The notes under the pieces are model-generated. The model was not told where the DNA came from. It saw only the letters and a list, made by a program, of their open reading frames with translations, and ran no database searches. Source: an uncultured Clostridia bacterium (GTDB lineage Bacteria > Bacillota > Clostridia > TANB77 > CAG-508). From it: 59,851 nt of DNA. The number at the start of each line of letters is the position of its first letter. The stretch's first letter is position 1. Made by a program: the position numbers and the translations under genes. Positions 44,959 through 53,919 of the stretch are shown in pieces. The DNA lies in NCBI GenBank assembly GCA_949745595.1, contig CATJWN010000025.1, forward strand, positions 1-59,851, read 5' to 3'.

Positions 44959-46776
44959 TTAAATTTGTATAAATTCTTGTTTTAATCTAAGATATCCTAA
45001 TTCTTCCCAATGATTATATGCTAGATTTAATCTAAATAAGACTGTTGGTTTAGCACCCGCCCTGTTTTTATCTACAACACAAGCGTAGTATCTTACATCT
45101 GGGTCAGAAGAAGGCTCTAAATCAAAACATTCTTGATAATCTTCAGTTAAAGAATATTCATATTTTGAAATAGTTTGATTATTTATTTGCTTAATTAAGC
45201 AAAGAGTATCTAATACTTCTTTTACGGTTTTACTTGCTGACATATCATTAATAGTTAAGTTAACTGGTAAAGTTGAGCTTTCTAATAGTTGAAGAGAAGA
45301 AGCAATAAATATTTTGAACTTTTGAGCGATGGTTGAAAGTATAGTAGCAGTTTTCTTAAGTTCTTCACCATTACCAATATCTGCTATTTCAGTTTTCATA
45401 GTATCATAGAAAGCATATTCGATATTTTCTTTGTAATAATAGTTTAGTATAATTTTTCTTAAATCTTCGTTAGAATGCTCGGAAACATGTATAAAATATA
45501 TAGAATTATCAATTTGCTGTGCTACCCAGTCAGTTACCTTTATAGTTTGATTAAATTCTGTAGAAACGGTTTTTAAGCGCTCTGTAAATTCTGCATTTGT
45601 TTCTCCATCTTCTTTTAATATAAAACCATCTTTGTCAAGTTTTACTTTAGATTTTGCTTTTTCGTCAGGTCTAAAAAGAAGTTCTAGTAGTTCACCTTCT
45701 GTTTTTGAAAGCTTTTGACCGTGAAGTTCTTGCATTTTTTCATTATTTAAAATAGTAGTTATTAAACATAGTTTCATTTTATCTTCAGTCATTTCGTTAG
45801 AGATAATTAAGACTTTTTTCTTTTCTACAAAAGCAAGATGTGCTGCTAAATTAACAGTAAATCTACTTTTACCGGAGTTAGAAGGCATTGCATAAGCCAT
45901 TGTTTCACCTTTACGAAGCCCTTTAAAAACTGTAGATAAGATGTTAAAAGGTATTTCAACACCATTAGTTAGATTGCTTTCGCCAGCAAGTAAGAAGCTC
46001 GTTACATTATCATTTAATACAGCTTGACTAAGTTTGTTTGTAACTGTTATTTGTTCTATAGCACTTTCAACTTCTTCAACAGACATCTGTTTATATAGTT
46101 TATAGCTTGCAATTTCTAGTATTTTGTCTTGCATTTTCTTTGTTGGAGAATTTAAGAAAGACTTTTTTAAAGTAAATAATTTTTTTAGCTCAGTATAAAT
46201 TTGTTCTAGACTAAAGTTTCTCCTAGATACAGCACCTTTTAATTGTAATTTCATATCATAGGTTTGTGCATCTTCTATAGGTAAACTAAAGCTTTCCTTT
46301 GCTTGTGGTGGAGCATATTTTTCACCATCTTGGAAAAGTACAATTTTATATAAATTTTCTAAGGCCTCATTAGAAAAAAAGCATTCGTCGTATTTGAAAT
46401 AATATACTGATATTCCTTTGGGATTATTAAATAGAAGTCCTAGATATGCGTATTCTAATTGTATATTTGCAAGTTGTGGTGGATTTAAAGCATCATCTAT
46501 TTTTTGAGCAGCTTCTGATGGCTCTTCTTCTTTTTCTGGAACTTTTGCATCATCTTCTGAAACAATTTCGTTTCCATCTTCATCTACTTCAACATATTCA
46601 TATCCATCTTCTAATTCACTATCTTCGTCTACTTCAACATATTCGTATCCGTCTTTTAATTCACTATCTTCATCAACTTCTACATATTCAAATTCATTAT
46701 CATTTTCAAGTAATTTATTATTTTCTTTATCATTAGTATTTGATAGTTTTTCTTTATCATCATCAGTAAAAGACAT
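44959..46776 (-). CDS. DnaB-helicase-like RecA-fold ATPase with acidic repeat N-terminus
   Basis: The 605-residue protein starts with an acidic region (about 1-85) containing two and a half copies of a 15-residue unit YEYVEVDEDSEL-DG. A helical domain reminiscent of the DnaB N-terminus follows (PPQLANIQLEYAYLGLLFNNP). Then comes a RecA-like domain with P-loop AMPSNSGKSR, LIISNEMTEDKMKL, YAFYDTMKTEI as Walker B region, and the DnaB-type end KNRAGAKPTVLFRLNL. The first glycine of the P-loop is alanine. It differs too much from replicative DnaB to be the main helicase. Role unknown. Confidence 0.75.
   Translation of the reverse strand: MSFTDDDKEKLSNTNDKENNKLLENDNEFEYVEVDEDSELKDGYEYVEVDEDSELEDGYEYVEVDEDGNEIVSEDDAKVPEKEEEPSEAAQKIDDALNPPQLANIQLEYAYLGLLFNNPKGISVYYFKYDECFFSNEALENLYKIVLFQDGEKYAPPQAKESFSLPIEDAQTYDMKLQLKGAVSRRNFSLEQIYTELKKLFTLKKSFLNSPTKKMQDKILEIASYKLYKQMSVEEVESAIEQITVTNKLSQAVLNDNVTSFLLAGESNLTNGVEIPFNILSTVFKGLRKGETMAYAMPSNSGKSRFTVNLAAHLAFVEKKKVLIISNEMTEDKMKLCLITTILNNEKMQELHGQKLSKTEGELLELLFRPDEKAKSKVKLDKDGFILKEDGETNAEFTERLKTVSTEFNQTIKVTDWVAQQIDNSIYFIHVSEHSNEDLRKIILNYYYKENIEYAFYDTMKTEIADIGNGEELKKTATILSTIAQKFKIFIASSLQLLESSTLPVNLTINDMSASKTVKEVLDTLCLIKQINNQTISKYEYSLTEDYQECFDLEPSSDPDVRYYACVVDKNRAGAKPTVLFRLNLAYNHWEELGYLRLKQEFIQI
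46573..46695 (-). repeat. Tandem 45-bp coding repeats in the DnaB-like gene
   Basis: About 2.6 copies of a 45-bp unit encode the acidic YEYVEVDEDSEL segment. The units differ by a few silent and one charged-residue changes, as expected for slippage-prone in-frame repeats. Confidence 0.7.
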
Positions 46777-46838
46777 ATAAAAAAACCTCCTATGTATATA
46801 GTTAAATTATATATATATCAATTTTTTTTGTCAATTAT

Positions 46839-46867
46839 TTGTAAAGACAAATTCGATATGCTATAAT
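46839..46867 (+). promoter_or_regulatory. Promoter upstream of the 46.9-kb gene
   Basis: TTGTAA (46839-46844), 17 bases, TATAAT (46862-46867). Confidence 0.6.
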
Positions 46868-46904
46868 TGATAAAAAGGTACGAAAGAAGAGGAGTTGAAA
46901 TTGT

Positions 46905-47243
46905 ATGAAAAACGAATACAAAGCAATAGCAAAAATAGATGATGGAGTAAAAAAAGTTTTTAGTAGGTGTTTTAAATCAGAGGGATTCAGCATAATATGG
47001 AGTGAAGGCAACTTATTAATAGCTAAAAAAGGTGAAGATAATAATGTAGAGTACGAGAGAATTATTGCAAACCAAGTTAGAGAAAAAACTAATAAATGTG
47101 ATAGTAAAGGAGTACTTTATTTAGATTTAACTCAAGAATTCTCTACCATTATGGATAATCTAAAAAATGAAAAAGGGGTTTTAACTGCTGAAAATAGGGT
47201 GTTTGATCCTATAGATGAGGCTATTAATAGAGCAATATATTAA
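46905..47243 (+). CDS. Hypothetical 112-residue protein
   Basis: This is a soluble, mixed-charge protein beginning MKNEYKAIAKIDDGVKKVF, with a beta hairpin (FSIIWSEGNLLIAKKG) and a helical C-terminus. There is no motif I recognise. It has its own promoter and a GAGG site, is divergent from the DnaB-like gene and is followed 17 bases later by the carboxypeptidase gene, so it may be first in a two- or three-gene operon. Confidence 0.65.
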   Translation: MKNEYKAIAKIDDGVKKVFSRCFKSEGFSIIWSEGNLLIAKKGEDNNVEYERIIANQVREKTNKCDSKGVLYLDLTQEFSTIMDNLKNEKGVLTAENRVFDPIDEAINRAIY

Positions 47244-47260
47244 GAACTTAGGAGTAATAA

Positions 47261-48340
47261 ATGAAAAAAATTATAAAAATAGTTTTTTTGTTTATCATTA
47301 TTTCAATATACATAAGCTATGTGATACCTTTTAAAGCTTTTTGTGCAGAATATTTAAAGGTATATTCTGAAAGCGCAGTGCTTTTAGAACAATCTACTGG
47401 CAAGGTTTTATTTAAGAAAAATGCACACAAAAAGATGTACCCAGCAAGCACTACTAAGATTTTAACTTGTATTATAGCTTTAGAAGAGTGTGACTTAAAT
47501 GAAAAAGCAATAGCTTCAGAAGAATCAGTGTCAAGGTTAACAGAAGGATATACAAAAGCAAATATTGTACCAGGTGAAGAGTTTACTATCGAACAACTTT
47601 TACTACTTACGATGTTACAGTCTGCAAATGAGGCAGCAAATGTTGTTGCCGAACATATATCAGGTACTATAGAAGATTTTGCTGAACTTATGAATAAACG
47701 TGCAAAAGAAATAGGATGTTTGAATTCACATTTTGTAAATCCTAATGGAATGCATGACGAGAATCATTATTCTACAGCTTATGATTTAGCATTAATTGCA
47801 AGATATTGTATGCAAAATGAGAAGTATAGAGAAATAGTATTAACAAAAAAGTGTGAGATACCAGATACTGAAATTTGGAATAATTATAAAATAGAAAATA
47901 AACTAGAAGATGAACCTTATAGAGAATTCTTCAATACTAATAGGATGCTAAAAGAAGGAAATGAATATTATTATCCATATTGCACAGGTGGTAAAGCAGG
48001 TTTTACAACACCTGCAAAGAATTGCTTTGTGGCTACTAGCAATAAAGATGGCTTTGAATTAGTTTCAGTAATTATGCACGCAGAGCTAACTGATGATGAG
48101 AAAAGTGCAAGATATGTAGATACTATTAATATGTTTAATTATGGATATGACAATTATAAATTAGAAGATATCTTAAAGGAAGAAGATGAATTATACGAAG
48201 AGAAAACTTTGACTAGAGACGATAAGGAAGAGCAAGAAAAACTAGATTTAAGACCACTTGTGATGTTAGGCGTTGGAGTTATAGTTTTAATGATTGGTTT
48301 TTTTATGCTAAGGAGAGATAGGTATAAACCAGCTCACTAA
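47261..48340 (+). CDS. D-alanyl-D-alanine carboxypeptidase (DacF/PBP5-like)
   Basis: The 359-residue protein has a signal peptide (to about residue 29, FCA-E), the S11 peptidase motifs STTK (S63-K66), SAN in LQSANEAAN, and KAG in TGGKAGFT in place of the usual KTG. A C-terminal membrane helix (about 327-350) ends in basic residues. It trims the pentapeptide of peptidoglycan at the outer face of the membrane. The T-to-A change in the third motif is tolerated in some homologues. Confidence 0.92.
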   Translation: MKKIIKIVFLFIIISIYISYVIPFKAFCAEYLKVYSESAVLLEQSTGKVLFKKNAHKKMYPASTTKILTCIIALEECDLNEKAIASEESVSRLTEGYTKANIVPGEEFTIEQLLLLTMLQSANEAANVVAEHISGTIEDFAELMNKRAKEIGCLNSHFVNPNGMHDENHYSTAYDLALIARYCMQNEKYREIVLTKKCEIPDTEIWNNYKIENKLEDEPYREFFNTNRMLKEGNEYYYPYCTGGKAGFTTPAKNCFVATSNKDGFELVSVIMHAELTDDEKSARYVDTINMFNYGYDNYKLEDILKEEDELYEEKTLTRDDKEEQEKLDLRPLVMLGVGVIVLMIGFFMLRRDRYKPAH

Positions 48341-48378
48341 TTGTAGAAAATATGTACTGAAGTGAAAGGTTATAATAA

Positions 48379-49134
48379 ATGGGAAAAAGACGTAGAAACA
48401 AAAAAATAAGTGTAATAGAGTTTTTATTTGCTTTATTTTTAATAGTAGTTTTTGCAATTTATGAATACATAAATCCAAGTACTGAATATTTAGGTCAAGT
48501 AAATGAAAATATAGAAAAGCCAAACGTGATAGTCGATTTATCAACTATCCCAGAATATGCTTCAAATCCTTATGTAGAGATAAATAATAGTGTTCCATAT
48601 TTTACTAAAGCAGACTATACCATGAATGCTTTTGAGATGTATAGCGAATGGGACAGTTTAGGTAGAAGTGGGGTAGCTTATGCTAATATTTGTATGGAAA
48701 TAATGCCAAAAGAAGGAGAAGAGCGTGGAGAGATAGGTATGGTAAGAGACTTATCTGGTTGGCAACAAAAGAGATATGATGACATTATTAAAGACAAGTA
48801 TTTGTATAATCGTTGCCATTTAATAGGTTGGCAACTTGCAGGAGAAAATGCGAATAAGAAAAATTTAATTACAGGAACAAGATACTTAAATACAGAAGGT
48901 ATGTTACCTTTTGAAAATATGGTTGCAGAATATATTAGAGATAATCCAAATAATCACGTGCTTTATAGAGTAACTCCAATATATGAAGAAGATAATTTAC
49001 TAGCAAGCGGTGTGCAAATGGAAGCTATATCTGTTGAAGATGAAGGAGAGGGTATTTGCTTTAATGTTTATTGTTATAATGTGCAACCGGGCATATTAAT
49101 TGATTATTCTACAGGAGAGAGCTTTGAAGAATAA
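48379..49134 (+). CDS. Membrane-anchored or secreted DNA/RNA non-specific endonuclease
   Basis: The 251-residue protein has an N-terminal membrane or signal segment (about 11-30) and a nuclease domain with YNRCHLIGWQLAGENANKKNLITGTRYLN. This contains the conserved histidine (NRCH) and metal-binding asparagine region typical of the Endonuclease_NS_2/streptodornase-like group. A later conserved LYRVTPIYEEDNLLASGVQMEA completes the fold. It follows the carboxypeptidase gene; both act outside the membrane. Confidence 0.85.
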   Translation: MGKRRRNKKISVIEFLFALFLIVVFAIYEYINPSTEYLGQVNENIEKPNVIVDLSTIPEYASNPYVEINNSVPYFTKADYTMNAFEMYSEWDSLGRSGVAYANICMEIMPKEGEERGEIGMVRDLSGWQQKRYDDIIKDKYLYNRCHLIGWQLAGENANKKNLITGTRYLNTEGMLPFENMVAEYIRDNPNNHVLYRVTPIYEEDNLLASGVQMEAISVEDEGEGICFNVYCYNVQPGILIDYSTGESFEE

Positions 49135-49259
49135 AATTTCTTCAAGGCTTGATTTTTTATAAGAAACGATATATAATTGTCAATATTTAATTCTTTTTGC
49201 TATGTATCAATAGCAGGTTTTCCAAATATTAAAATTTCAAAATAAGGAGTGATAATGTA

Positions 49260-49995
49260 TTGAATTTAAATTTAGAAAATGATGCTCTGAAACGGATTAA
49301 AAGACAGTAGATTCGTTAAGGAGTTTATTAATGAATTGTCAGAATATTTGAAAGGCAATCTAAGTTTTACAAAAGAGGAAAAACCTATAATAGAGGAATT
49401 TTTAGAATGTCATAACTTAACTACTGCAAGTAAAAACAGTATAATTAAAAAAGAGCGAGAAATTTTGATAGAGTTTGCTAATGAAAATTTTACAAGTAAT
49501 ATTATTTACTTTGTAAAAGATAACAAGAAATCCAAGTGGAAAAATAATAAGAAAGAGCTTGATGATAGTAAATATGCAGTTTTAAAAATAGAAGATGGAA
49601 AGATTGAAGAAATAGGAATTGATAAAAAAGATATGCCAGCCAATATAGGCGTAAATAGTGTTTTTAGTGTAGAAGATAGTAGATATGTATTGAATAAACT
49701 TGCAACAGAAAAGCTTAAGGAGAAACTAACTAATATGACAGAAGAGCTAGAAAGGAAGCAAAACCTTGCTTTAGAAGAACACAGAAAAGAGGGACATTTA
49801 TACTTAGTTACAGAAGAGATAGGAGATAACCGCTTTTTATGGGATTTAACAGATAAACCTAGGAGTGAATTTGAAGAAGTGAGTGTTCCAAAAGAACTTT
49901 TAAGTCAGGCTACAGAAGGAATTGTACTTAAATATACTAATGGAAATTATGAGTACTATTCAGACGATGGCTTTGATAAGATGTATCGAGAGTAA
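49260..49995 (+). CDS. DUF3006-like protein, split by a +1 shift at CGG
   Basis: The 5' part starts at a TTG (49260) 8 bases after AAGGAGTG and runs 11 codons to AAA, then CGG ATT (49293-49298). In that frame it stops four codons later. Skipping the C at 49293 gives AAA, GGA, TTA and opens the frame to 49995: a protein of about 244 residues beginning MNLNLENDALKGLKDSRFV. The middle (AVLKIEDGKIEEIGIDKKDM) and end (NRFLWDLTDKPRSEFEEVSV) resemble DUF3006 modules. A start inside the second frame (TTG at 49336) would lack the upstream coding-like residues. Same site type as in three other genes. Confidence 0.65.
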
Positions 49996-49998
49996 AAT

Positions 49999-50027
49999 TT
50001 GATTTTTGTTTGAAAAAAGTGTATAAT
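49999..50027 (+). promoter_or_regulatory. Promoter ahead of the GC-rich gene
   Basis: TTGATT (49999-50004), 17 bases, TATAAT (50022-50027), in host-like AT-rich DNA just before the composition changes. Confidence 0.6.
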
Positions 50028-50097
50028 TAAAGTGTAATGTATTGAAAGATCGTTACTTAGCAAAACTCCCCAAAAATTTTAAGGAGATGATGGCAAA

Positions 50098-50505
50098 ATG
50101 GAAAAATGGCTTGAAGCTTTTGCGAGAGGTCTGCTTATCCAGAAGGATACAGAGGAAGGAAGAAAGACTGATCCGGCGAGCGAAGAGCAGATTGAAGCTT
50201 TTAAGGAAGCTTTGAAGGCAAACCTTGAGTTCCAAAGTACGTGTCGGTATCTGGGGGACACCATAACCTATGATTACCGGAGAGGAACTGTTCGAGGACG
50301 CAACAAGTGGGAGAACGTCACACAGACTGACAGCCCCAATGGCAATTTGTTCATCGTTTTGGCAGTAATGCCGAGGCTGCCGGATGGCGAGAACTATGCG
50401 TTTCCCACGCCAACTTTTATTACCTTCAGGATGATAGATAAGGCTGGCACTGGTGAGGATTTCGCAGTGATCAATGTCTGCGACTGGATTCAGCAAAATC
50501 TATAA
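50098..50505 (+). CDS. GC-rich hypothetical protein of foreign origin
   Basis: The 135-residue protein begins MEKWLEAFARGLLIQKDTEE and has no family I recognise. Its codons are unlike anything else in the window: CTG, GCC, GAC, AAG and CCG are common, and it contains two in-frame CGG arginine codons (50245 and 50278), one followed by A. The ribosome site AAGGAGATGATGG is normal. Composition changes sharply at about 50050 and 50556. It was acquired recently or is an assembly insertion. If CGG cannot be read as arginine in this host, it would not be translated correctly. Confidence 0.7.
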   Translation: MEKWLEAFARGLLIQKDTEEGRKTDPASEEQIEAFKEALKANLEFQSTCRYLGDTITYDYRRGTVRGRNKWENVTQTDSPNGNLFIVLAVMPRLPDGENYAFPTPTFITFRMIDKAGTGEDFAVINVCDWIQQNL

Positions 50506-50527
50506 GCAATACATTTTTCGGCCCACG

Positions 50528-50555
50528 AGCCCTGCTGTAAAAGGCAGGGCTTTTG
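50528..50555 (+). terminator. GC-rich terminator of the foreign gene
   Basis: AGCCCTGC (50528-50536 region) pairs with GCAGGGCT, loop TGTAAAAG, followed by TTTTGGG. It is more GC-rich than any other terminator here and matches the gene it closes. Confidence 0.75.
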
Positions 50556-50558
50556 GGT

Positions 50559-50597
50559 TCTATTATAAGAAAATTCCATAAAATTCTTATAATAGAA
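50559..50597. repeat. Perfect 14-bp inverted repeat
   Basis: TTCTATTATAAGAA (50559-50572) and TTCTTATAATAGAA (50584-50597) are exact complements around an 11-base loop, placed exactly where GC-rich DNA gives way to host DNA. It could be a second terminator or the scar of the insertion. Confidence 0.6.
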
Positions 50598-50689
50598 ATA
50601 AATATAAAATGTAAAATAAATGATATATTTAAATCCAAGTTATATGATACAATAAATATATAACATATATTTTTAATTTAGGAGAAAAA

Positions 50690-52298
50690 ATGCAAATAAT
50701 TTTAGGTGAAAAGAAAGCGCCAAAAGTAGAGGATGCAATAGAATACATTTTAAATGCAGATAATAGAACTTTTAGCAAGATAATGAAAGAGTTTAAAAAT
50801 TTTAAAGGTGATTTGGATATAAGGTATCAAGCCGAAATAGATGATCCTTATAAAACACAAGAATTAGCTAAAATTGCTGATTTGATTTTAACAATTAGAC
50901 AGCTTGATAGAAGTCAATATACAGAAGAACAGCAACAGAGATTAGAGAAAATAGGTAGTTGTAGAAATTCAAAAGACTTACAAAAACATATTGAATATGC
51001 ACATAATCTAAGTAGGGACGAGGCACGAGATATAGTTGCGGTATTGACTGGAGAAAAATCTTTTAATGAACTAGTAAAAGAAAGAGAACATCAGAAGCCG
51101 GCAAAAAGAGGTATATTTTCATTTTTTAGAAGAAATAAAGAAAAAGCTTTACCTGATCCTCAAATGTCACCTGAAAGAAAGTATGGGCATTTGATAAATT
51201 TAATTGTAAATCAAGATGTTTCTTTTGGATTTCCTATTGAAAACTTTGATAAAAAGAATTATGCTAAAGTTCAAACTATATTATTTGATGAAAGAGAAGG
51301 ACGACAGCATCAGCTAGTAATAGGAAAAGATGTTGAGGCAGATTGGAAAATAAATCCAGAACTTAGAGAGTATGTTTATAAAGATATGCCTTTGCAATTA
51401 ACTCCAGAAGAGCAAGCAGTTTGGATATATATGAAACTATGTAAAACTTTTTCTTATGATGATAAGCAGATTTTTGATGGTAAAGATTTTTCATTAGATA
51501 GGGCTTTCTTGGAGGGAGTAAGACCAGGAGATAAATTAATATGTTTTGATTTTTCTAGAATATATGCTAAATTTATAAATCAGGATTTAGGTGAAATTTT
51601 AGAAGCTAAAATAATTGGTAGTAAAGGACATTTTCTTGTTGAGTTGATTGGACAAGATAGTGTAATAACAGTTGAAGCTACTACAGCTCAAGGACATTCA
51701 AATGAATTTTATAAAATGCGAATGGGACTTCCAATAAGTGGTATTAAACCATCTTATGATCCTAATCAAAGATATTATAATGCAACAATGAAACTTACAC
51801 CTCTTGTGTATGATGATGTTCAGACTATAAATAGCTATATGAGTATGTTAGATAATATAAGGGAACGAGAGGAAAGTGAAAAAAGTGTTTTAGAAGAAAA
51901 TGATGTATCGAGCAAGATGGAAGCTTTAGTTCAAACGATGAAAGAACATGGAATAGCAGGAACAGAAGCAATGATGGGAATAATGGAATTTCGGAGCAAT
52001 AGGCTTCTTTGGTGACGACACACAAAGAACTTGGATAAGACAAAATGAAAGAGAAGGAATGGCAGGAACAGAAGCCAGAAGTGCAATGGTTGTTAGCAAA
52101 ACAGGTTGTCAGGAGTTTTATGTACTAAATAGCGATACAATGGAATTAGAAGTCTTGCCTAGAGAAGTAATAATTGCAAGATTTAATTCAGGTCAATATG
52201 CATATAGAGGAAGCAAACGCACGATAGATGAACTACAAGGGGAAGTTCCAGTGCCTGAAGATGAAAAAGAAGGAGAAAGAGATGATGACGTTAAGTGA
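50690..52298 (+). CDS. Large cytoplasmic protein with transglutaminase-like core, split by a +1 shift at CGG
   Basis: Two frames, 50690-51991 and 51993-52298, join if the C at 51992 is skipped (TTT CGG AGC read as TTT, GGA, GCA). The product is about 535 residues and reads MEFGAIGFFGDDTQRTWIR across the joint; unshifted translation stops after TGG at 52012. The middle has LTPEEQAVWIYMKLCKTFSYD, LICFDFSRIYAKF, GHFLVELI and ITVEATTA. This is the order of a Cys-His-acid transglutaminase-like fold, a tentative call. No membrane segment. Its end overlaps the next gene by 17 bases. Confidence 0.7.
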
Positions 52299-52515
52299 TT
52301 TGAAATTAATGAATGATACTTTAATTACTTATTATTCAGATGATAGAAGAAAAGATGAAAAAAAGGTATTGAAGCATAGTATCATAAAACAAGTCTTAAA
52401 TACGGAGAGAATTTTTGAAAAGATAACTAGAGAAGAAGCAATAAAAATCTTAAGGGATCTTGAAATCTCAGAAGATAAATTAGAAGATGTATATAGAGAA
52501 GTAAGACAAAACTAA
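52282..52515 (+). CDS. Small helical protein, unknown
   Basis: The 77-residue protein starts at ATG ATG (52282) after AAGGAG, inside the last codons of the previous gene, so it is translationally coupled to it. The sequence is charged and helical (MMTLSDLKLMNDTLITYY..., ending EDKLEDVYREVRQN). No family recognised. A terminator follows. Confidence 0.65.
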   Translation: MMTLSDLKLMNDTLITYYSDDRRKDEKKVLKHSIIKQVLNTERIFEKITREEAIKILRDLEISEDKLEDVYREVRQN

Positions 52516-52520
52516 TATAA

Positions 52521-52546
52521 AAGAGCCTACTAGATAGGCTTTTTTT
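52521..52546 (+). terminator. Terminator after the 52.3-kb gene
   Basis: AGCCTA (52524-52529), loop CTAGA, TAGGCT (52535-52540), then TTTTTT. Short but clear. The next 130 bases hold no gene. Confidence 0.75.
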
Positions 52547-52680
52547 GTTTAGATAAAATTTTGAATATTTTAAAAGATTGTTTATTTTTTTTGTATAAAG
52601 TTCATAATAACGAACTATTTTAAAGTGCTTGTTAGGAATATGAATAATAAGATTTTTAATTATAAAATATTATAAAACTA

Positions 52681-52733
52681 TTGACATTGTTCTGAATTCG
52701 GTATAAAATAAAAACAGATGTATTATTCTGAAT
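52681..52733 (+). promoter_or_regulatory. Promoter with two TTCTGAAT direct repeats
   Basis: TTGACA (52681-52686), 17 bases, TAAAAT (52704-52709). TTCTGAAT occurs in the spacer (52690-52697) and again at 52726-52733, near the transcript start. Two copies around the -10 suggest a binding site, perhaps for the helix-turn-helix protein encoded next. Confidence 0.55.
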
Positions 52734-52761
52734 CAAGAACGATAGGAAGGAGAACTACAAA

Positions 52762-53919
52762 ATGGCATATCTAACAGCAAAGCAATTTTCTGAAAAATGG
52801 GGAATATCAGAAAGAAGAATTATAAAGCTATGCAAAGAGCAAAGAATAAATGGTGCAGTAAAAAGAGGTATGGTATGGGAGATTCCAGAAGAAACGCTTA
52901 AACCTTCTGACAAAAGAAGTAATATTTATAAGTATATAAACATACCCAAAAGAGTTATGATTATAAATCCTAAAAAGGAAGTTCAAGAAGAATTAGAAAA
53001 TTTATTAGCTAGGGAAGGGTATATCATAGAATGTAGTGACTTAAGTAAAATAAGTGATTTTGGAATTTTAGAGCCGTATTATGAAGGGTTAATATATTTT
53101 CCTATAAATAACTTAGATAAAAAGGAAGAAAACTTTATAATAAGTTTTTCAGAAAAGCTGAATGCAGAATCAAGTATGGTGATTGTTGATTACAAGAGTA
53201 CAAATAGAAATAAAGTAGAGAAAAAATTAGCAAATAACTTAAAAAATAAAATAGGTTTGAAAATAAATACTTTGATTTTAGATATACCACAGGACAAAGA
53301 AGTTTTAGTTAATTATAAGGAAATTGCCGAAGATATCACAGAGTTATTGGTGAAATTTAAGAACACTACTGGTATGAGTATTGTGACAGATGGTGGTAAG
53401 ATTGAATTTGATTCTAAAGGAAGAACAGAAAATTTAGAGATAGGAAGATTTTATAAGGCTATAAATAGTTATTTTAGGGAGTTAAATAAGGAATCACATT
53501 TGTGGTGCGCTTCAACAATGTTAGAAGATGAGTGGACAGAGTCATCACAAGAAATGAAATTTAGAGTTATAAATTTAGAAATGGCAAATAGAGGTGTTAA
53601 TGTAGAGAGGATTTTTATATTTAGTAAAGCGAAAAATAAAGAATTTAAGAAGAATAAGACTTTAAAAATATATATGCAAAGTAATATAAAGACTATGTAT
53701 GTTGATTATGATAAAGTTGCAAAAACCAATCCTAAATTATTAGAAATAGTTGCAAATGGTTGGGATGGAATTGATAAAAGAGCCTTAATAGTAGATTTAC
53801 CAGAAGAAAGTAGTGAAAGAGGATATATTTCTAAAAATACTAAAGAAATAGAAGAAGCATATAATTGCTTTCAAGAGTTAAAAAAATATTCTGAGGATTT
53901 AAAGGAGATTTTGAAATGA
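52762..53919 (+). CDS. Helix-turn-helix protein with large C-terminal domain
   Basis: The 385-residue protein starts with an excisionase/MerR-like winged helix (LTAKQFSEKWGISERRIIKLCKEQRINGA..., about 1-50). An alpha/beta receiver-like or Rossmann-like segment (VMIINPKKEVQEELENLLAREGY) and a longer alpha/beta part of unknown family (INLEMANRGVNVERIFIF) follow. The first domain should bind DNA; repeats in its own promoter suggest autoregulation. The stop overlaps the start of the next gene by 4 bases. Confidence 0.75.
   Translation: MAYLTAKQFSEKWGISERRIIKLCKEQRINGAVKRGMVWEIPEETLKPSDKRSNIYKYINIPKRVMIINPKKEVQEELENLLAREGYIIECSDLSKISDFGILEPYYEGLIYFPINNLDKKEENFIISFSEKLNAESSMVIVDYKSTNRNKVEKKLANNLKNKIGLKINTLILDIPQDKEVLVNYKEIAEDITELLVKFKNTTGMSIVTDGGKIEFDSKGRTENLEIGRFYKAINSYFRELNKESHLWCASTMLEDEWTESSQEMKFRVINLEMANRGVNVERIFIFSKAKNKEFKKNKTLKIYMQSNIKTMYVDYDKVAKTNPKLLEIVANGWDGIDKRALIVDLPEESSERGYISKNTKEIEEAYNCFQELKKYSEDLKEILK

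Noticed and set aside
50053..50496. Reverse-strand ORF across the GC-rich gene
   Set aside because: No ribosome site; the forward ORF has a good start, a promoter and a terminator. The open reverse frame follows from GC-rich codons.
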